Below, one piece after another: positions 22,736 to 33,485 of a stretch of DNA of 64,000 bases. Where the stretch lies: contig CM056583.1 in assembly GCA_029721435.1 (NCBI GenBank), positions 54,415,620 through 54,479,619 of the forward strand, written 5' to 3'. Made by a program: the position numbers and the translations under genes. Every line of letters begins with the position of its first letter. The first letter of the stretch is position 1. This stretch comes from Gymnothorax reevesii. Taxonomy: Eukaryota; Chordata; Actinopteri; Anguilliformes; Muraenidae. Under the pieces are notes generated by a model that saw only the letters and a list, made by a program, of their open reading frames with translations, did no database searches and was not told where the DNA came from.

Positions 22736-24310
22736 CTATGGCTTGGGGTGTGACTGGTGGTAGTCACGGATGAGAGATTTATCTAAGATGTGCCTGGCCG
22801 GGACCCAGGAACGCTCCTCTGGGCCGTACCCCTCCCAATCCACGAGGTACTGGAGGCCCCGGCCCCTCCGTCGGCAATCCAGCAGAGCTTTGACTGTGTA
22901 GGCCTCCCCTCCGTCGATGAGCCGAGGAGGAGGTGGAGGCTCAGGTGGGGGCATGAGGGGGGAGGTGGCAACAGGCCTCAGGCGTGAGACGTGGAACACA
23001 GGGTGGAGCCGTCGCATGGTGGATGGGAGCTTTAGCCGGACAGCCGTGGGGCTGATGATCCTTTGTATGGGGAAAGGACCCAGGAAGCGAGGAGCCAGCT
23101 TGCGGCTTTCCACCCGGAGTGGGATGTCTTGTGCCGCCAACCAGACCTTCTGGCCGACCCGATAGTGAGGGGCTGGGCGCCGACGCTTGTCTGCCGTGGT
23201 CTTCATCGTCTTACCCGCCCGAACCAAGGCGCGGCGAGCAGACAGCCACACACGGCGACACCGCCGGATGAATGCCCCGGCTGAAGGCACCCCGACTTCC
23301 TCCTCCTGGCTGGGGAACAGTGGAGGCTGGTAGCCCATGCAGCACTCGAAGGGGGAGAGGCCGGAGGCAGAGGCGGCGTGGGAGTTTACGGCGTACTCGA
23401 CCCAGGGTAGCATGGTAGACCAGGATCTTGGGTTGGTCGAGCACACGCATCGGAGGACCGTCTCCAGGGTTTGGTTGGCCCGCTCAGTCTGTCCATTAGT
23501 CTGTGGGTGGTAACCTGAACTGAGGCTGAAGGAGGTGCCAAGGGATGTGCAGAATGCTTTCCAGAACTGGGAGGTGAATTGGGGACCACGATCTGACACA
23601 ATATCCACAGGAATGCCATGGGGACGGACAACATGCTGGATTAGTAGGTCAGCTGTGGTTTTAGCAGAGGGGAGCTTGGGAAGGGGCACGAAGTGGGCAG
23701 ATTTGGAGAACCGGTCAACTATGGTGAGGACAGTGGTGTTTCCATGGGAGACGGGCAGGCCAGTGACGAAGTCCAGAGCTATGTGGGACCAGGGACGGTG
23801 AGGAATGGGCAGTGGTTGGAGCAGACCAGAGGGAGGTGCGTGGGAGGACTTGGCGCGGGAACAGACTGAGCAGGCAGAAACAAACCCCCGGACCTCTGCT
23901 GCCATCTTGGGCCACCAGAAACGGCGCTGGATAAACCGCAGGGTCCGGCCGACTCCAGGATGGCATGAGAGGTTGGAGGAGTGGCCCCACTGGAGAACGT
24001 CAGACCGGGCAGCTGCAGGGACGTACAGGCAGTTGGCAGGGCAGGCACTGGGCGTAGCTGCACCGTTCTGGGCGTTGCGGACCAGCTCCTCGATCCGGAG
24101 GCACACGTTGTTGACAAAACATGGAAAAGTAAAAACTTGGACATGGAATGAAACTTGAAATGTAAAATCCTGAAACAAGAAACTGTTAAAACTATGACAT
24201 GAACTATGAACATGAACTATGGAACTATGAACCATGAAATCTTGAAACATGAAACTGTTAAAACCATAAGCAATACTGTTCTGGCCAAAGGCCAGAACCC
24301 TGGAACACAA
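22736..24310 (-). CDS. Gypsy integrase with chromodomain, in-frame fusion to LTR
   Basis: The 524-residue open frame has no stop. Residues 1-66 are translated LTR sequence. Residues 67-524 are the pol carboxy end. The zinc-binding HHCC module has H110 and H117 and ends SACSVC (C147, C150). The catalytic core has D180 (ALDF), D240 (VSDRGPQF) and E276 (HPQTNGQTE), with exactly 35 residues between D240 and E276. A GPY/F-type module covers roughly 380-440 (LGPFPI), and the chromodomain near 470-520 contains [17 protein letters not shown]. Integrase inserts the cDNA copy, and the chromodomain of such elements binds modified histones. All catalytic residues are present, but no natural start is known, because the N-terminus comes from a deletion junction at about 24113. 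A domesticated gene is possible but less likely than a young deletion derivative. Confidence 0.9.
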   Translation of the reverse strand: MCSRVLAFGQNSIAYGFNSFMFQDFMVHSSIVHVHSSCHSFNSFLFQDFTFQVSFHVQVFTFPCFVNNVCLRIEELVRNAQNGAATPSACPANCLYVPAAARSDVLQWGHSSNLSCHPGVGRTLRFIQRRFWWPKMAAEVRGFVSACSVCSRAKSSHAPPSGLLQPLPIPHRPWSHIALDFVTGLPVSHGNTTVLTIVDRFSKSAHFVPLPKLPSAKTTADLLIQHVVRPHGIPVDIVSDRGPQFTSQFWKAFCTSLGTSFSLSSGYHPQTNGQTERANQTLETVLRCVCSTNPRSWSTMLPWVEYAVNSHAASASGLSPFECCMGYQPPLFPSQEEEVGVPSAGAFIRRCRRVWLSARRALVRAGKTMKTTADKRRRPAPHYRVGQKVWLAAQDIPLRVESRKLAPRFLGPFPIQRIISPTAVRLKLPSTMRRLHPVFHVSRLRPVATSPLMPPPEPPPPPRLIDGGEAYTVKALLDCRRRGRGLQYLVDWEGYGPEERSWVPARHILDKSLIRDYHQSHPKP

Positions 24311-24312
24311 CA
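24114..24312 (-). repeat. Partial 5' LTR of the gypsy element (199 bp)
   Basis: The segment is base-for-base identical by eye to 22185-22383. It begins at the true LTR start (tgttgtgttcc on the minus strand) and breaks off at acaaaacatgg, where integrase coding sequence follows. Identity implies recent insertion, with the deletion arising before or during the last replication cycle or soon after integration. Confidence 0.9.
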
Positions 24313-25484
24313 GATCCGGAGCAGAGAAGCTTGCTATCCGGGCTGATACATCTCCAATGTCTGGGCCAGCTCTCTGATGCTACCGGTGAAAGCAATAGGG
24401 AAGCGCACAGGCTATAACGTGTATAACAAACTATTTATAGCCATCAATTAAATAGTAAATTATTTCCTGTAGAGGCGATCGACTCGCTAGCTCTACATAA
24501 GCAACGGTTCACGCAGGCGGAACTTTCGGTCTTTAAAACCTGTATTATGTTCATTACATTACTGGCGCTCCATCTAGCTCTCACGCACTCTCCATAAGTG
24601 GTCCATTTTCCATGAGGAAAAGCTGGTCATTCCAAGGCAATAGGTAAATCATTACCATGGGCAATTTACTAAAAGGCCGTTTAGCGTGGAGTTTTCGCCC
24701 CGCCGTCATATGCCAGCACAGAAGCTGTTCTTTTCTCCACGTTACCAACACACCACAGTTATACACACAAACCAGCAGGTCCTAATACACACCGAAGCAG
24801 TCCATAAGCTGTTGGTCAACTTTAAGCTGCTCCTCACTGACCATGCTTCCCTCTAAACTCAGACCCACCGGATTTCTACGGTCTCCGGTCTACACTTGGG
24901 TATGTTGACCCGTTCTGCAAATGTGTCTGTATGTTGTGGATTCTAGCTTTCCCTGCATCCAAGCTAGTAGAAGAACCGCTGGACTCACCGGTAGCAAACT
25001 GTAGCCGATAGCAAAGTTGAGCTTGCGCTGCCAGATTTTCGCACTGCTTCCTCCACTTTTGCTGCTGCGTTTATTAGAACAAGTTCATTTCATTAGATCT
25101 ATATTGAAGTATAACGTTAGATTGCGGAATTTGCCCGCTGCTTCGTTATCAGATGGCAGCCGTGTCTCTCGTTTCATCCTGGGGAAGCAGATTGCGTTCC
25201 GCAGCCTCTGCAGCCTCTTCCAGCCCAACTCCCTCTTCCCGCCCTCCACAGAGCTGGCCAGTCAGAAGAAAGTGGGCACACGGGGAGTGGGAGCCCTAGC
25301 GGAAGAGCCACCCCAATGAGGCGTTTCAGGCAGAGACAACAATAAACTACAAATGGGGTTTTTTGAGGATGGCAGTATGAGCAAAATAAGCACCCTTTTT
25401 TAACTTTGCGCGATCAGGAGTACTCTAGAGGAGTCAAAGACCAAAATATAAACTTGTAAAAATAGCAAATTAGGTCCCCTTTAA

Positions 25485-26182
25485 TAAACAGGCCTATAAA
25501 AGAGGTCAACAAAATATAACTATATTCGAACCAAAGTAAAAGAATAATAACTGAACAAAACTGACCCAACACACAAACGGAACATATGTACTGGCTTGAC
25601 AAAACTATTAAAAGACACAGGGAAGACAAATGGCCACTGATTACAACTACAAAATACAAATGAAAAAATAACAAAACCCTATTCCCCTGCCCCCCCCCCT
25701 CCCCCCTCCCGCCTCAACACAGCAGTACATGGTATGGCTTGATGAGCTGACAACAGGATTCCACAGTCCTTTGCCCTTGGCCACACCTGCTGCCTTTCCA
25801 GGCAGTGATCACCCCACATGCTCGGTAACCCAAAAGAAGAAAAGAAACAACAATTCATAGCAAATAAATTAATTGTCTAACCTTGCAATGTGAAAATGTG
25901 TGCACTCCATTTAAACTGTACAAGGCCAAAATTAACAAATTACAGACAAAAATAATCCAGAGAATAAAAATGAAAATGAAAATTGTTTTGAGGTACGGGT
26001 GACTGCAAATGACATTAACCATTGTACTATAAATGATGCGGTGAAGCGTTTACAATTTTACCACCAGTTGTTACTGTGTGGCTGCGACTACCACAATAGC
26101 CGATTGGGTTTTTGTGAGTTACAAAAGGTAAACTTAGCTCTCATGTTTACTTTCCATCCCATTCACACTGTTGAATTTTGAA
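25485..26182. other. AT-rich DNA with a poly-C run
   Basis: A C-rich run occupies about 25687-25712. No exon or transposon was recognised. Confidence 0.4.
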
Positions 26183-26785
26183 TCCATCCATCAACCCATG
26201 ATCTAAACCACTTCTTCCTCATCAATGTCATTGGAGTGCCGGAGGTTATTCCAGCCCTCACAGTAAACTCGTGCACTCTAATGTCTTGTATAAACCAATT
26301 AACTCAAATTTTGCAAGTCAACTTAAGCGCCTTGTGTGGACGGTACTTAAAAACCATGGCATCTCATGGTGTCTTTTTTAAGTGAAAAATGGTAAAATAA
26401 CTTGTCAAATATATACCATAATTTCAAAGTACCATCCACACAGGGCAATTAAGTGAGCTTAAGCAATTTGTCAAGATAATCAGTTTCCACAAAATGCAAT
26501 TACACCACAGTATCTGGTTTTACACAGTATCTAGACTCCTCACAAATCCGTTGTAGGGCTCGCACACCATTCAATCTCACAGTCATACCTATGGGCAATG
26601 TAGAGTCTCAAATTAACCTAGAATGCTTGTTTTTGGGCTGTGAGAGAAAACCAGCGTACCCTGAGGAAACACAGAAACATAGATAGAACATGCAAGCTCC
26701 ACATAGAAAGGCCCCAACCCAGAGATGAACTCAAGACCCACTTGCTGAGAGGCAACAGCACTACCATGCTGCCCATGTTAACTGT
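26183..26785 (-). mobile_element. tRNA-derived SINE, interrupted by a foldback element
   Basis: The high-coordinate end read on the minus strand starts gggcagcatggtagtgctgt and gives A-box-like and B-box-like blocks (tagtgctgttgcctc, gagttcatctct). The body contains gagcttgcatgttctatc, and the low end carries the ggatggatt tail seen at 26183 as atccatccat. This is a dispersed repeat very common in fish. A foldback element (about 26273-26541) splits it. Only about 340 bases belong to the SINE. Confidence 0.65.
26273..26541. mobile_element. Foldback MITE inside the SINE
   Basis: The core arms 26321-26348 (acttaagcgccttgtgtgga...) and 26427-26454 are inverted with 3 mismatches. Weaker outer arms (actctaatgtcttgtataaa near 26275 and its inverse near 26520) extend the fold. 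SINE sequence resumes on both sides. The interior contains a second small hairpin (accatggcatctcatggt). No clear target duplication was seen. Confidence 0.6.
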
Positions 26786-28008
26786 GACTGTGCTGTTTAA
26801 CATTACTTATAATTTCACAATGATTCATTGTATTTTTTTTAATGTACTGACCGCTGTATTAGAGGGTATCACAGTAAGGCCTGGAATAATTCTTTGTACT
26901 CTGCCTTTTATCCCTAACACTTTTATCTTCGGATTTATGAGTGCTTTTTTTGGTATTAAAGGTCCCTAATCATGTCACCAGCTGTATAACCATTTAACCA
27001 TAACAAACCATTTTAAAATTTGTTCCTTTGTGGCACCACATGCAGAAGTGATCACCAAGAAGCAAGATGGACTGCTTAACTGCAGCCAACAAGATAATCA
27101 GTTGCTTCATTATTTTGGGTGGCTTCTCCCCCTTGTGATGTCACAAAGGACACATTTTTAAATAGCTTGAAATGACTAATTGGCTGTGCACCAGGTGACA
27201 TGTTAAAGGGCCTTTAAGTACAGGTAATAGAAGATGAAGTGAACATAAGCATAAAATAAAATGGAATTTACGTCTCCGGGTCAAGAGTCTTGTAAACATG
27301 AATTCAATCAGATATAGAAATGCTGGCAAAGCAGGTTGAGAATCTGGTCTGGCATGCAACAGTTCTTTCTGCAGGTCCTTATGACCCTTTAGTTGATATG
27401 GGTAATTCTATAATAACAATTTCAAAGCATTTTCTTTTTACTCTATTGAGGGTACCCATGTAGATCCCACATAACCCTCTGTTACTACTGAGAGAACCTT
27501 TTTCAGCTTGGCCCTAGGCATGAGATCCCTGCCAAACAGCACAGTCCCAAATCTCTGTTTAAGGAACTGAACATTGATATCATGTATTCGGCTTGGGGGT
27601 GAAACGGATAACAGTTTGATAACATTAAAGTAGATTTGGGTAAGGTTGCAGTGGTGTAAGATTAAAATAAAGTCTATTAAAATTGTGGATCAAAATTGTA
27701 ATTACTGCCATCTGAAACAGACATGGCACAAATTAAAGTGGGATTTTTTTTTTTTTTGACAAATCATCTCTACTCATCAAGTGAATAAAACCATGACTAA
27801 ATATTTGTGGCACATCCCTCATTTGGGTGGCCAACATAGTCTTTTTAAAATTGTCTTTTATTGCAATCAACTAAGACTAGCTTGTCATACGATTCGACAA
27901 CTATGAAAGTATCGTTATAAATGCTTGAGACAATGAAAAGTAATTTTTTTTCTGCCAACGTGTTTATGCCCGTCTGTACAGTCAAATACATTAAGAAAAC
28001 TCAGAGTC
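26786..28008. other. Non-coding DNA, nothing recognised
   Basis: No coding region or transposon terminus seen. A T-run lies near 27747. Confidence 0.4.

Positions 28009-28043
<35 letters not shown>
28009..28043. repeat. (ATT)n microsatellite
   Basis: About eleven uninterrupted copies of att. Confidence 0.97.
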
Positions 28044-29149
28044 CCTTTGGCGTGTGTTGTCACTGATTGTAATATATTTTGACTGAATGCTTTTAGATCC
28101 ATCAACATTTTCGGAAATTTTATGATGAAATTGAGCTCCATGATATGCAAGTTTTTTGTTTTTTTTTTCTCAAGCGCATGTTTTAAGTTTTCATGTTTAG
28201 GTATTTTTTTACATTTGGCTTTACTGTTTGGAAAATATTTTCTTGGTCTTTGTATCGTATGAAATAACTTATAAAATTGTCTTTGTCCCAAACATTATGG
28301 AGAAGTATTCATGCAAAGAATAAAGGTATTTTAATTAATTGAAATACAGCTTTAAAAGGTAAATAAAACACTTATACAGACTGTATGCAAAAGGATGTCT
28401 TTGATATTTACCCCTTTTCAAAAGGGTAATAATTATGAGGCCGCCATCTACCAGTGATTTCTACAGGTCATATTTTATATAGCAATTTTGTGAAACCAAA
28501 ATTTTGTGGTCCAAACATCAACAAGATACCCATGAGGTGAAGTTTCACAATGTAAATTGGGACATTTGCTTCTAATTACATGTTTACCTCTTCAAAATGC
28601 CAATCCCAGTGAAGAAAGTGGGGTGGTTTGTGGTTTTTCTGAACAGCCTGCTTTGAAAGACTATCACTTCAGTAGAAATGTGGAACCAGCCTCCATTGTT
28701 GTCACTGCTGTATCACAGTCCATTTTTCATACTTGCCTCTGAATGCAAACAGAAAATCCATGAAGGGCAGGTTAATTTATACATTAATAACACTGCTGAT
28801 TGCCAACTTGGACTTACTTGTATGACTTTAGTATGAAACCGATCATTTCAGCACCAGTGTGACACCAATTATTCTTCATCTCATGCATATTATTCAAGTA
28901 CAATATTTACTATGGCTGGAACTCAAAATTTAAACTATGTTAAAATTTTGAAGCCCCTGAGAATCTAAAATTTTCCATATTTTGGATGACAGACATGCTG
29001 AAATTTCAGGGACAGAAGAAGTAGCAGTACTATGTTGGCCTAAAGCTTTCAAATGTTTATGTTCAAGTTCAAGGGTTCACTTCCAAAAGGTTGAAAAGGA
29101 AAGGCTCAGAGGTATTTCCAAAGTGCCCACTCAATACAATGTGTTACAT
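28044..29149. other. Non-coding DNA, nothing recognised
   Basis: AT-rich, no repeat family or coding segment recognised. Confidence 0.4.
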
Positions 29150-29660
29150 TACTTTAATTAGGACTCATGTTCCCCCATTAGTCCCTGTCATGGCTGCTGT
29201 GTTGTAATCCTCCTGATTAAACGCCTGCATGTTTGTTTGGGCCCAGCTCACTGAGATTAGTATTATCCTGAAGGTCTGTCACATTCTATAATCATTTTAA
29301 ACGGTCCCTCGGAGGTACCCTCAAGCACTACACGACTTAATAGCCGTGCACAGTCATGTTAAATCGCTGTTTTGCCCCCCTCGTCAGTCGCACCCTTCTA
29401 CTCTACCAATTTCTGTAATTTGCAAATAAATTCACAAACAATTTGTGCACAAGCCCTTGCATCACAAATGCGCCTCTCAAATCATATCGGAGGGAAATAG
29501 CAGCGTATGTCTGTAATGTCAGGTCTGCCGTGAGGGCAATGTGCCATATCCCTTGTGGAGAAACCGTTATTCATATTTGATATTCTGATTCATTACTAGT
29601 GTGAAGAACATGCATACTTCATGTTATTATAAAAACCGAGCCTCTTCCAATCATTTTGCT
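29150..29660. promoter_or_regulatory. Candidate conserved non-coding element
   Basis: This block is free of recognisable repeats and has balanced complex composition with octamer- and forkhead-like words (atttgcaaataaattcac, acaaacaatttgtgc, ttattcatatttgatattc). The CpG-containing middle (ctcgtcagtcgcaccc) is unusual for the surroundings. Compact AT-rich homeodomain and forkhead words in single-copy DNA are typical of vertebrate developmental enhancers. The call rests on texture alone. Confidence 0.25.
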
Positions 29661-30562
29661 CCCTTGACGTGAGCATTTTGGTGGTAAAAACAGTTCAGGA
29701 AAAGGAGATAACATGGAGCAAAAATCTGTTCAATTACAACAGCATGTTTCATGTTCCAGGAGAAACAATGCACACACATTCTTGTTGTGGTAGTTTGGTA
29801 TGTACCCATTTGACTCTCAGCACCTCATTTTCCCTTTTAAATCAAAGTGCTTTTTGTTGAAGATATGTTTGCGTCAGGACATGTAACATTTTAATAAAAT
29901 TAAGCCACAGTGGTTCCATTTGGACACACCTTCTCACTTTTCAACCATCTGGTACATAAAATACAACCGAAACACGATGTTGTTTTGTATGTGGTGTCGT
30001 TTTTGTATATGCTTTGATGCCATGAGTGCCAGTAAAAACAGATGTGTCTTTTTTGTTAAGCCTATAATTTAGCAGTGAAATACAACATATGGTTCAATTT
30101 AGTCATTGAGAACCATAGATCACAGAACTATGCCTTCTGTTATAATAAGCTTCAGTAGGCTAAGCACCTAATGTAGTTTTGAAAGGCTTTACCATTGTGA
30201 AATTTTTATTTCCTGTTTCAGATTAAACTTAATAACATTATGCATGTATAACATCAATGATGTATTGCCATGGACAATCTACAGATGATAATTTTGGAGC
30301 TTTGAGATGGTTTTTGCTGGCGACAAAAGTTGAGCAGCTCTGGCTCAGCGGAGTCATATTTGCCAATCATCCCTCCTCGATTAACATAGTTGTGCATTTA
30401 AATGGCCTCGCTCTGCACACTCATTGGTTCTGACCACATTCAAGCTGTTGGACTCCACTGTGCTTTACATGTTCCTCCAGGATCCATGTTTAGTGCAGCT
30501 AATCCAAAACTCCTACACCACCTGACTCCTCACTCAGCTGCCTATTAATGATCCCTCATGAG
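29661..30562. other. Non-coding DNA, nothing recognised
   Basis: No repeat family or exon was recognised. Confidence 0.4.
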
Positions 30563-30850
30563 CAGTAAGATGATGCAGTGGATGGCACTGTTACCTCACT
30601 GGCAGAAGGTCCTGCATGGACTCTGACCGAGCCTCTCTCTGTGAAGCTTGCATTATCTCCCTGTCTACATGGGTTTTTTTTTTTTTTGGGTAGTCTGGTT
30701 TCCTCCCACATTCAAGACATGCTATTAGTCTATCCTGTTTAATTTTAAAATTAGTAATGTGTATTGTCGCTGGATCTGTTTAGCGTATGCTCCCTGCGTG
30801 GATTTGGCAGCTGCCATCCCTGCCTTATCCAAGCATGCTGGCAAGGATGG
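30563..30850 (+). mobile_element. tRNA-derived SINE (same family as 26183-26785)
   Basis: The plus-strand head gcagtggatggcactgttac followed by ctcactggcagaaggtcctgca corresponds to the tRNA-like A-box to B-box region. The body words gtgaagcttgcattatctcc and ctggtttcctcccacattca followed by agacatgc are diagnostic of this family. A poly-T expansion at 30674-30687 interrupts the body, and the 3' part (30760-30850) is badly decayed. Confidence 0.6.
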
Positions 30851-31439
30851 TGGGAGGCCAGGCAGAACAGAGCCATCACACCAAAGGCAGCTGTGCTGCC
30901 TTTAAACTGATAAATTCCAACTGTGACGACAGCGGTCCTAACTGAGGAAATAAAATAACCTTTGCACAAATTCTTCAAATTTTTAAATTATCAAATGGAA
31001 ATATTGTATGCATCACAGCGAGAGGTTCAGCACATTTATTTAATAAAAATACATCCTACTTAAAGTGCTGTAACTCCCATGCGCTAATCCTACCACTGTG
31101 GGTTAAAAAAAAAAAAAGAATTCAACACTTCATCAAGACATTCCTCACAATGCTTGCAGGAGTCAGGAAGAGAGAGATGGAGAGGGTGAGACAGAGACAG
31201 AAAATGAGGGGGGAGCAGTTTTCCTCAGAAAAGAAAAGGACGTTATTCTTTCTCATTTTGAGTAAAAATACATTTACAGTTTTGATGCCAGGTCTACTTT
31301 TGCATTTCCGTCAAATAATTAATGATGCAACACTGACTGTTCCCCCCCAATACAGTTGATGCTATTCAGATGCTGCAATTCAAACAAAGTTTGGGGAATA
31401 TTAAATATTTACTGTTATATTTTAGGACACGTTTCTCAA
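30851..31439. other. Non-coding DNA, nothing recognised
   Basis: Purine-rich stretch near 31165-31240; no coding evidence. Confidence 0.4.
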
Positions 31440-32580
31440 TGAAAAGGAATAGACATGAGATTCATACAGCAAATGGAAATGATATTACATCTGAGGAGTC
31501 CAAAATCCAATCGAGTTTGGATGACTATTTTCAGCATGACAATGTGCTTTATTTGGCCAATCTTGTTGCAACAGCAATCAAAATTGATTGGTTTTGTGAC
31601 CTAACTATAAGCTATCCCCGCACCACATTTCGAAGGAATCGGTCAAATTTCTGGCCTGCAGTTCATCCACAAGAAAATCTGCAGGGATGCGACAATTTTC
31701 AGCATTAAAATGTGCTTTATTTGGTCAGTTCTGTTGCTTGAGCTACCAAATTCAACAGGTGTTGTGACCTCACCAAAACCTATGCCCACATCAAGTTTAA
31801 CAACAAGAGTCAACAGTAGATGACATATCCCCCCCAGCCCCCGCAATCTCTTAATTTAATGAATCAGTTGAAATCACTGTTTAAAATTTCCAAAAGATAT
31901 TCAGTGCAGAAACAATCCCGACAAAAAAAGCCTCAGAAACCCCAAAATGCCCTGGAAATGGTACCGACTCTCGTTTTGCCCAAGTTAAAGTCATGTCCAT
32001 GGAAACACAGAAAAAGTAAAAATCTCAGAAATCCCAAAATATCATTAGGCTCCAGCGTAGGACCCAATTAATATACACAGCAAGTTTTGCAAAAAAATAT
32101 ATAGCATTTGAGTTCTGCTCTGGAAACGAAATGATTTCGGACGGAAGGACGGATATACTGATGACTATATCCCCCCGCATTATATGCCGGGGGATGAAAA
32201 AAAAAAATTGAATCTCAGGAATTCCAAAATACCAAAAGGCACCAGTTTACGAACTGATGAATTTGCAGAAACAGTTTTGATTTAAAAAAAAATATTAAGC
32301 GGTTTTAGACTTCTGCTCCGGAAACGGTCCCAACCCCCATTTTCCATAAGTTGAGCTTGTTTCCATGGAATCAAAGAAGAAATTAAAATCTCCCAGAAAT
32401 TCCAAAATATGAAAAGTTTAGTACCTGACTACTATGCACACCAATTTTCATTCAGAAACATATAACGATTTTCGAGTTCTGGTTCAGAAACGAATCGATT
32501 ACGGACGGCTGCACGCACGCACACACAGACATGCTGATGACTAAATCCCCCATTATATGCCGGGGGGGTAAAAAGCATTG
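31440..32580 (+). repeat. Tandem repeat family with terminal hairpins (HINE-like?)
   Basis: Two kinds of unit are visible. Units of about 170 bases begin near tgtgctttatttggccaat (31548) and again at 31709. Units of about 350 bases carry tccatggaaac, aatctcagaaat and a hairpin end. The ends at 32169-32195 (atccccccgcattatatgcc...) and 32545-32569 fold into stems with the loop attatat, followed by an A-rich tail. Tandem units plus a terminal hairpin and no inverted termini resemble Helentron-associated elements, but that is inference. Confidence 0.55.
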
Positions 32581-32652
32581 GTAAAAAAAGAGTGTCCATA
32601 AGAAAATAGCTAGGGAGGCAGCAATTTTATGCATGAATTTGTGCTTTTATTT

Positions 32653-33124
32653 ATTTGGCATTTCCAATCCCACCCGAATCTGGAATGCCCAATTCGGGAA
32701 CGATTTTCCAAGTCTTGCTCATGTGCAACCCCATTTAGCTAACTCGGGAGAGAGGGACAGTTCGTGGCTCTCCTCCGTAGCACGTGCCTGTCAACAACAG
32801 CTTCTTAACACTCATTGGTCAAAACTTCGCAAATTCAGAACGACGGCAAAGGATACCTGAACATGAGCAAGCTTTGAACCTTACTAATAAGCGCCTGTCT
32901 GGCCAACAGGAGGTGCTGGAGCAACGAACAAAGCAACTATTTTTATCATCCCATCCTGGCACTTCTTCCCAATTTGTTTTCCCAGCAGCACAATGCCAAT
33001 TGCGCGCTGCTCTGAAAAAGCTGCCGACCACTGCCGGCTGGTACGGCCGGGATCGAACCCCCCCGTAGTAGTCACTACTACTCTGTGAGGTGCTTTAATC
33101 AAGTGAGCTAACCAGGCAGCTGCA
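32653..33124 (-). mobile_element. tRNA-derived SINE with target duplication
   Basis: Read on the minus strand from 33124, the head is gctgcctggttagctcactt then gattaaagcacctcacag (A-box region), followed by ggttcgatccc (a perfect B-box consensus) about 40 bases on. These are the internal RNA polymerase III promoter elements. The body runs to ggaaatgccaaat at 32653. Imperfect duplications aatttgtgcttttattt (32636-32652) and aaattgtgctttattt (33125-33140) flank it, showing insertion into the hairpin-ended repeat. The older copy at 10235-10695 confirms a family. Confidence 0.8.
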
Positions 33125-33310
33125 AAATTGTGCTTTATTTGGCCAGTTCTGTTGCCACGGCAACCAACATTAGTAGGTGTTGTGACCTAACCATAACCTA
33201 TGCCCACACCGAATTTCAAAGGAATTCAGTTGAAATTTATGGCCTGTTGAGCACCCACAAAAAAATCTCAGTGGATGTTGGCAACGACAGACATGAGGAA
33301 CATACGACAA
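33125..33310 (+). repeat. Continuation of the hairpin-ended repeat family
   Basis: After the SINE the sequence resumes with tgctttatttggccagttct and ggtgttgtgacctaaccata, matching units at 31548 and 31709. It stops near 33310 without a hairpin. Confidence 0.65.
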
Positions 33311-33339
33311 CTTAATTCAAGGGCTACAATAACCTTTGA

Positions 33340-33485
33340 GCCTCAGATGTTTCCAGAAAACAATAAAACTTCTCAGTTTCGACATTTGATATGTAGTCTT
33401 TGCTCTATTAATATAGGGTTTAAATGATTCGCAAATCATTGTTTTATGTTTCTATTTACATTTTCCACTCCATTCCACCTTTTCT
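33340..33485. mobile_element. Tc1 terminal fragment (solo end)
   Basis: The block tctcagtttcgacatttgat, then gggtttaaatgattcgcaaa and tcattgttttatgtttct, ending tggaatggggttgtag, is the terminal region of a common teleost Tc1 family, recognised from memory. No coding sequence is attached. Confidence 0.6.

Larger units (their letters stand above)
21342..24312 (-). mobile_element. Young, internally deleted Ty3/gypsy chromovirus
   Basis: On the minus strand the order is: a 5' LTR fragment (24312 down to 24114), the integrase-chromodomain ORF, a GGCTATG-rich spacer, a polypurine tract just above 22384 (a run of g's before tac), and a full 3' LTR ending at 21342. The LTR starts tgttgtgttccagg and ends in catatca, giving TG...CA boundaries. 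The flanking pentamers gatac (21337-21341) and gatcc (24313-24317) differ at one base and probably represent the target duplication. Gag, protease, reverse transcriptase, RNase H and the primer-binding site are missing. It was inserted into the Kolobok-like element. Confidence 0.88.
19691..25480. mobile_element. TTAA-target (Kolobok-like) DNA element, interrupted by gypsy
   Basis: The termini are aggggacccaacatgc at the left and its approximate inverse gcaaattaggtcccct at the right, flanked by TTAA on both sides. Subtracting the gypsy insertion leaves about 2.8 kb. A THAP-like remnant near 20195-20255 supports Kolobok over piggyBac, because Kolobok transposases carry THAP zinc fingers. Near-duplicate segments flank the gypsy site: gctctctggtgctaccatga near 20970 and gctctctgatgctaccggtg near 24370. 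The element therefore contains an internal duplication. It encodes no complete transposase. Confidence 0.75.

Noticed and set aside
22736..24310. A host integrase-like (domesticated) gene
   Set aside because: Identical LTR fragments and a polypurine tract place it inside a recent retroelement. Domestication would need transcript or conservation evidence.
33050..33124. Possible tRNA gene (A-box and ggttcgatccc)
   Set aside because: No cloverleaf with a paired acceptor stem or plausible anticodon arm could be drawn. The sequence continues into a repeat body with target duplications and has a second copy, so it is a SINE head.
31440..33310. CRISPR-like array
   Set aside because: The repeats are long, diverged, without uniform spacers, and in a vertebrate genome.
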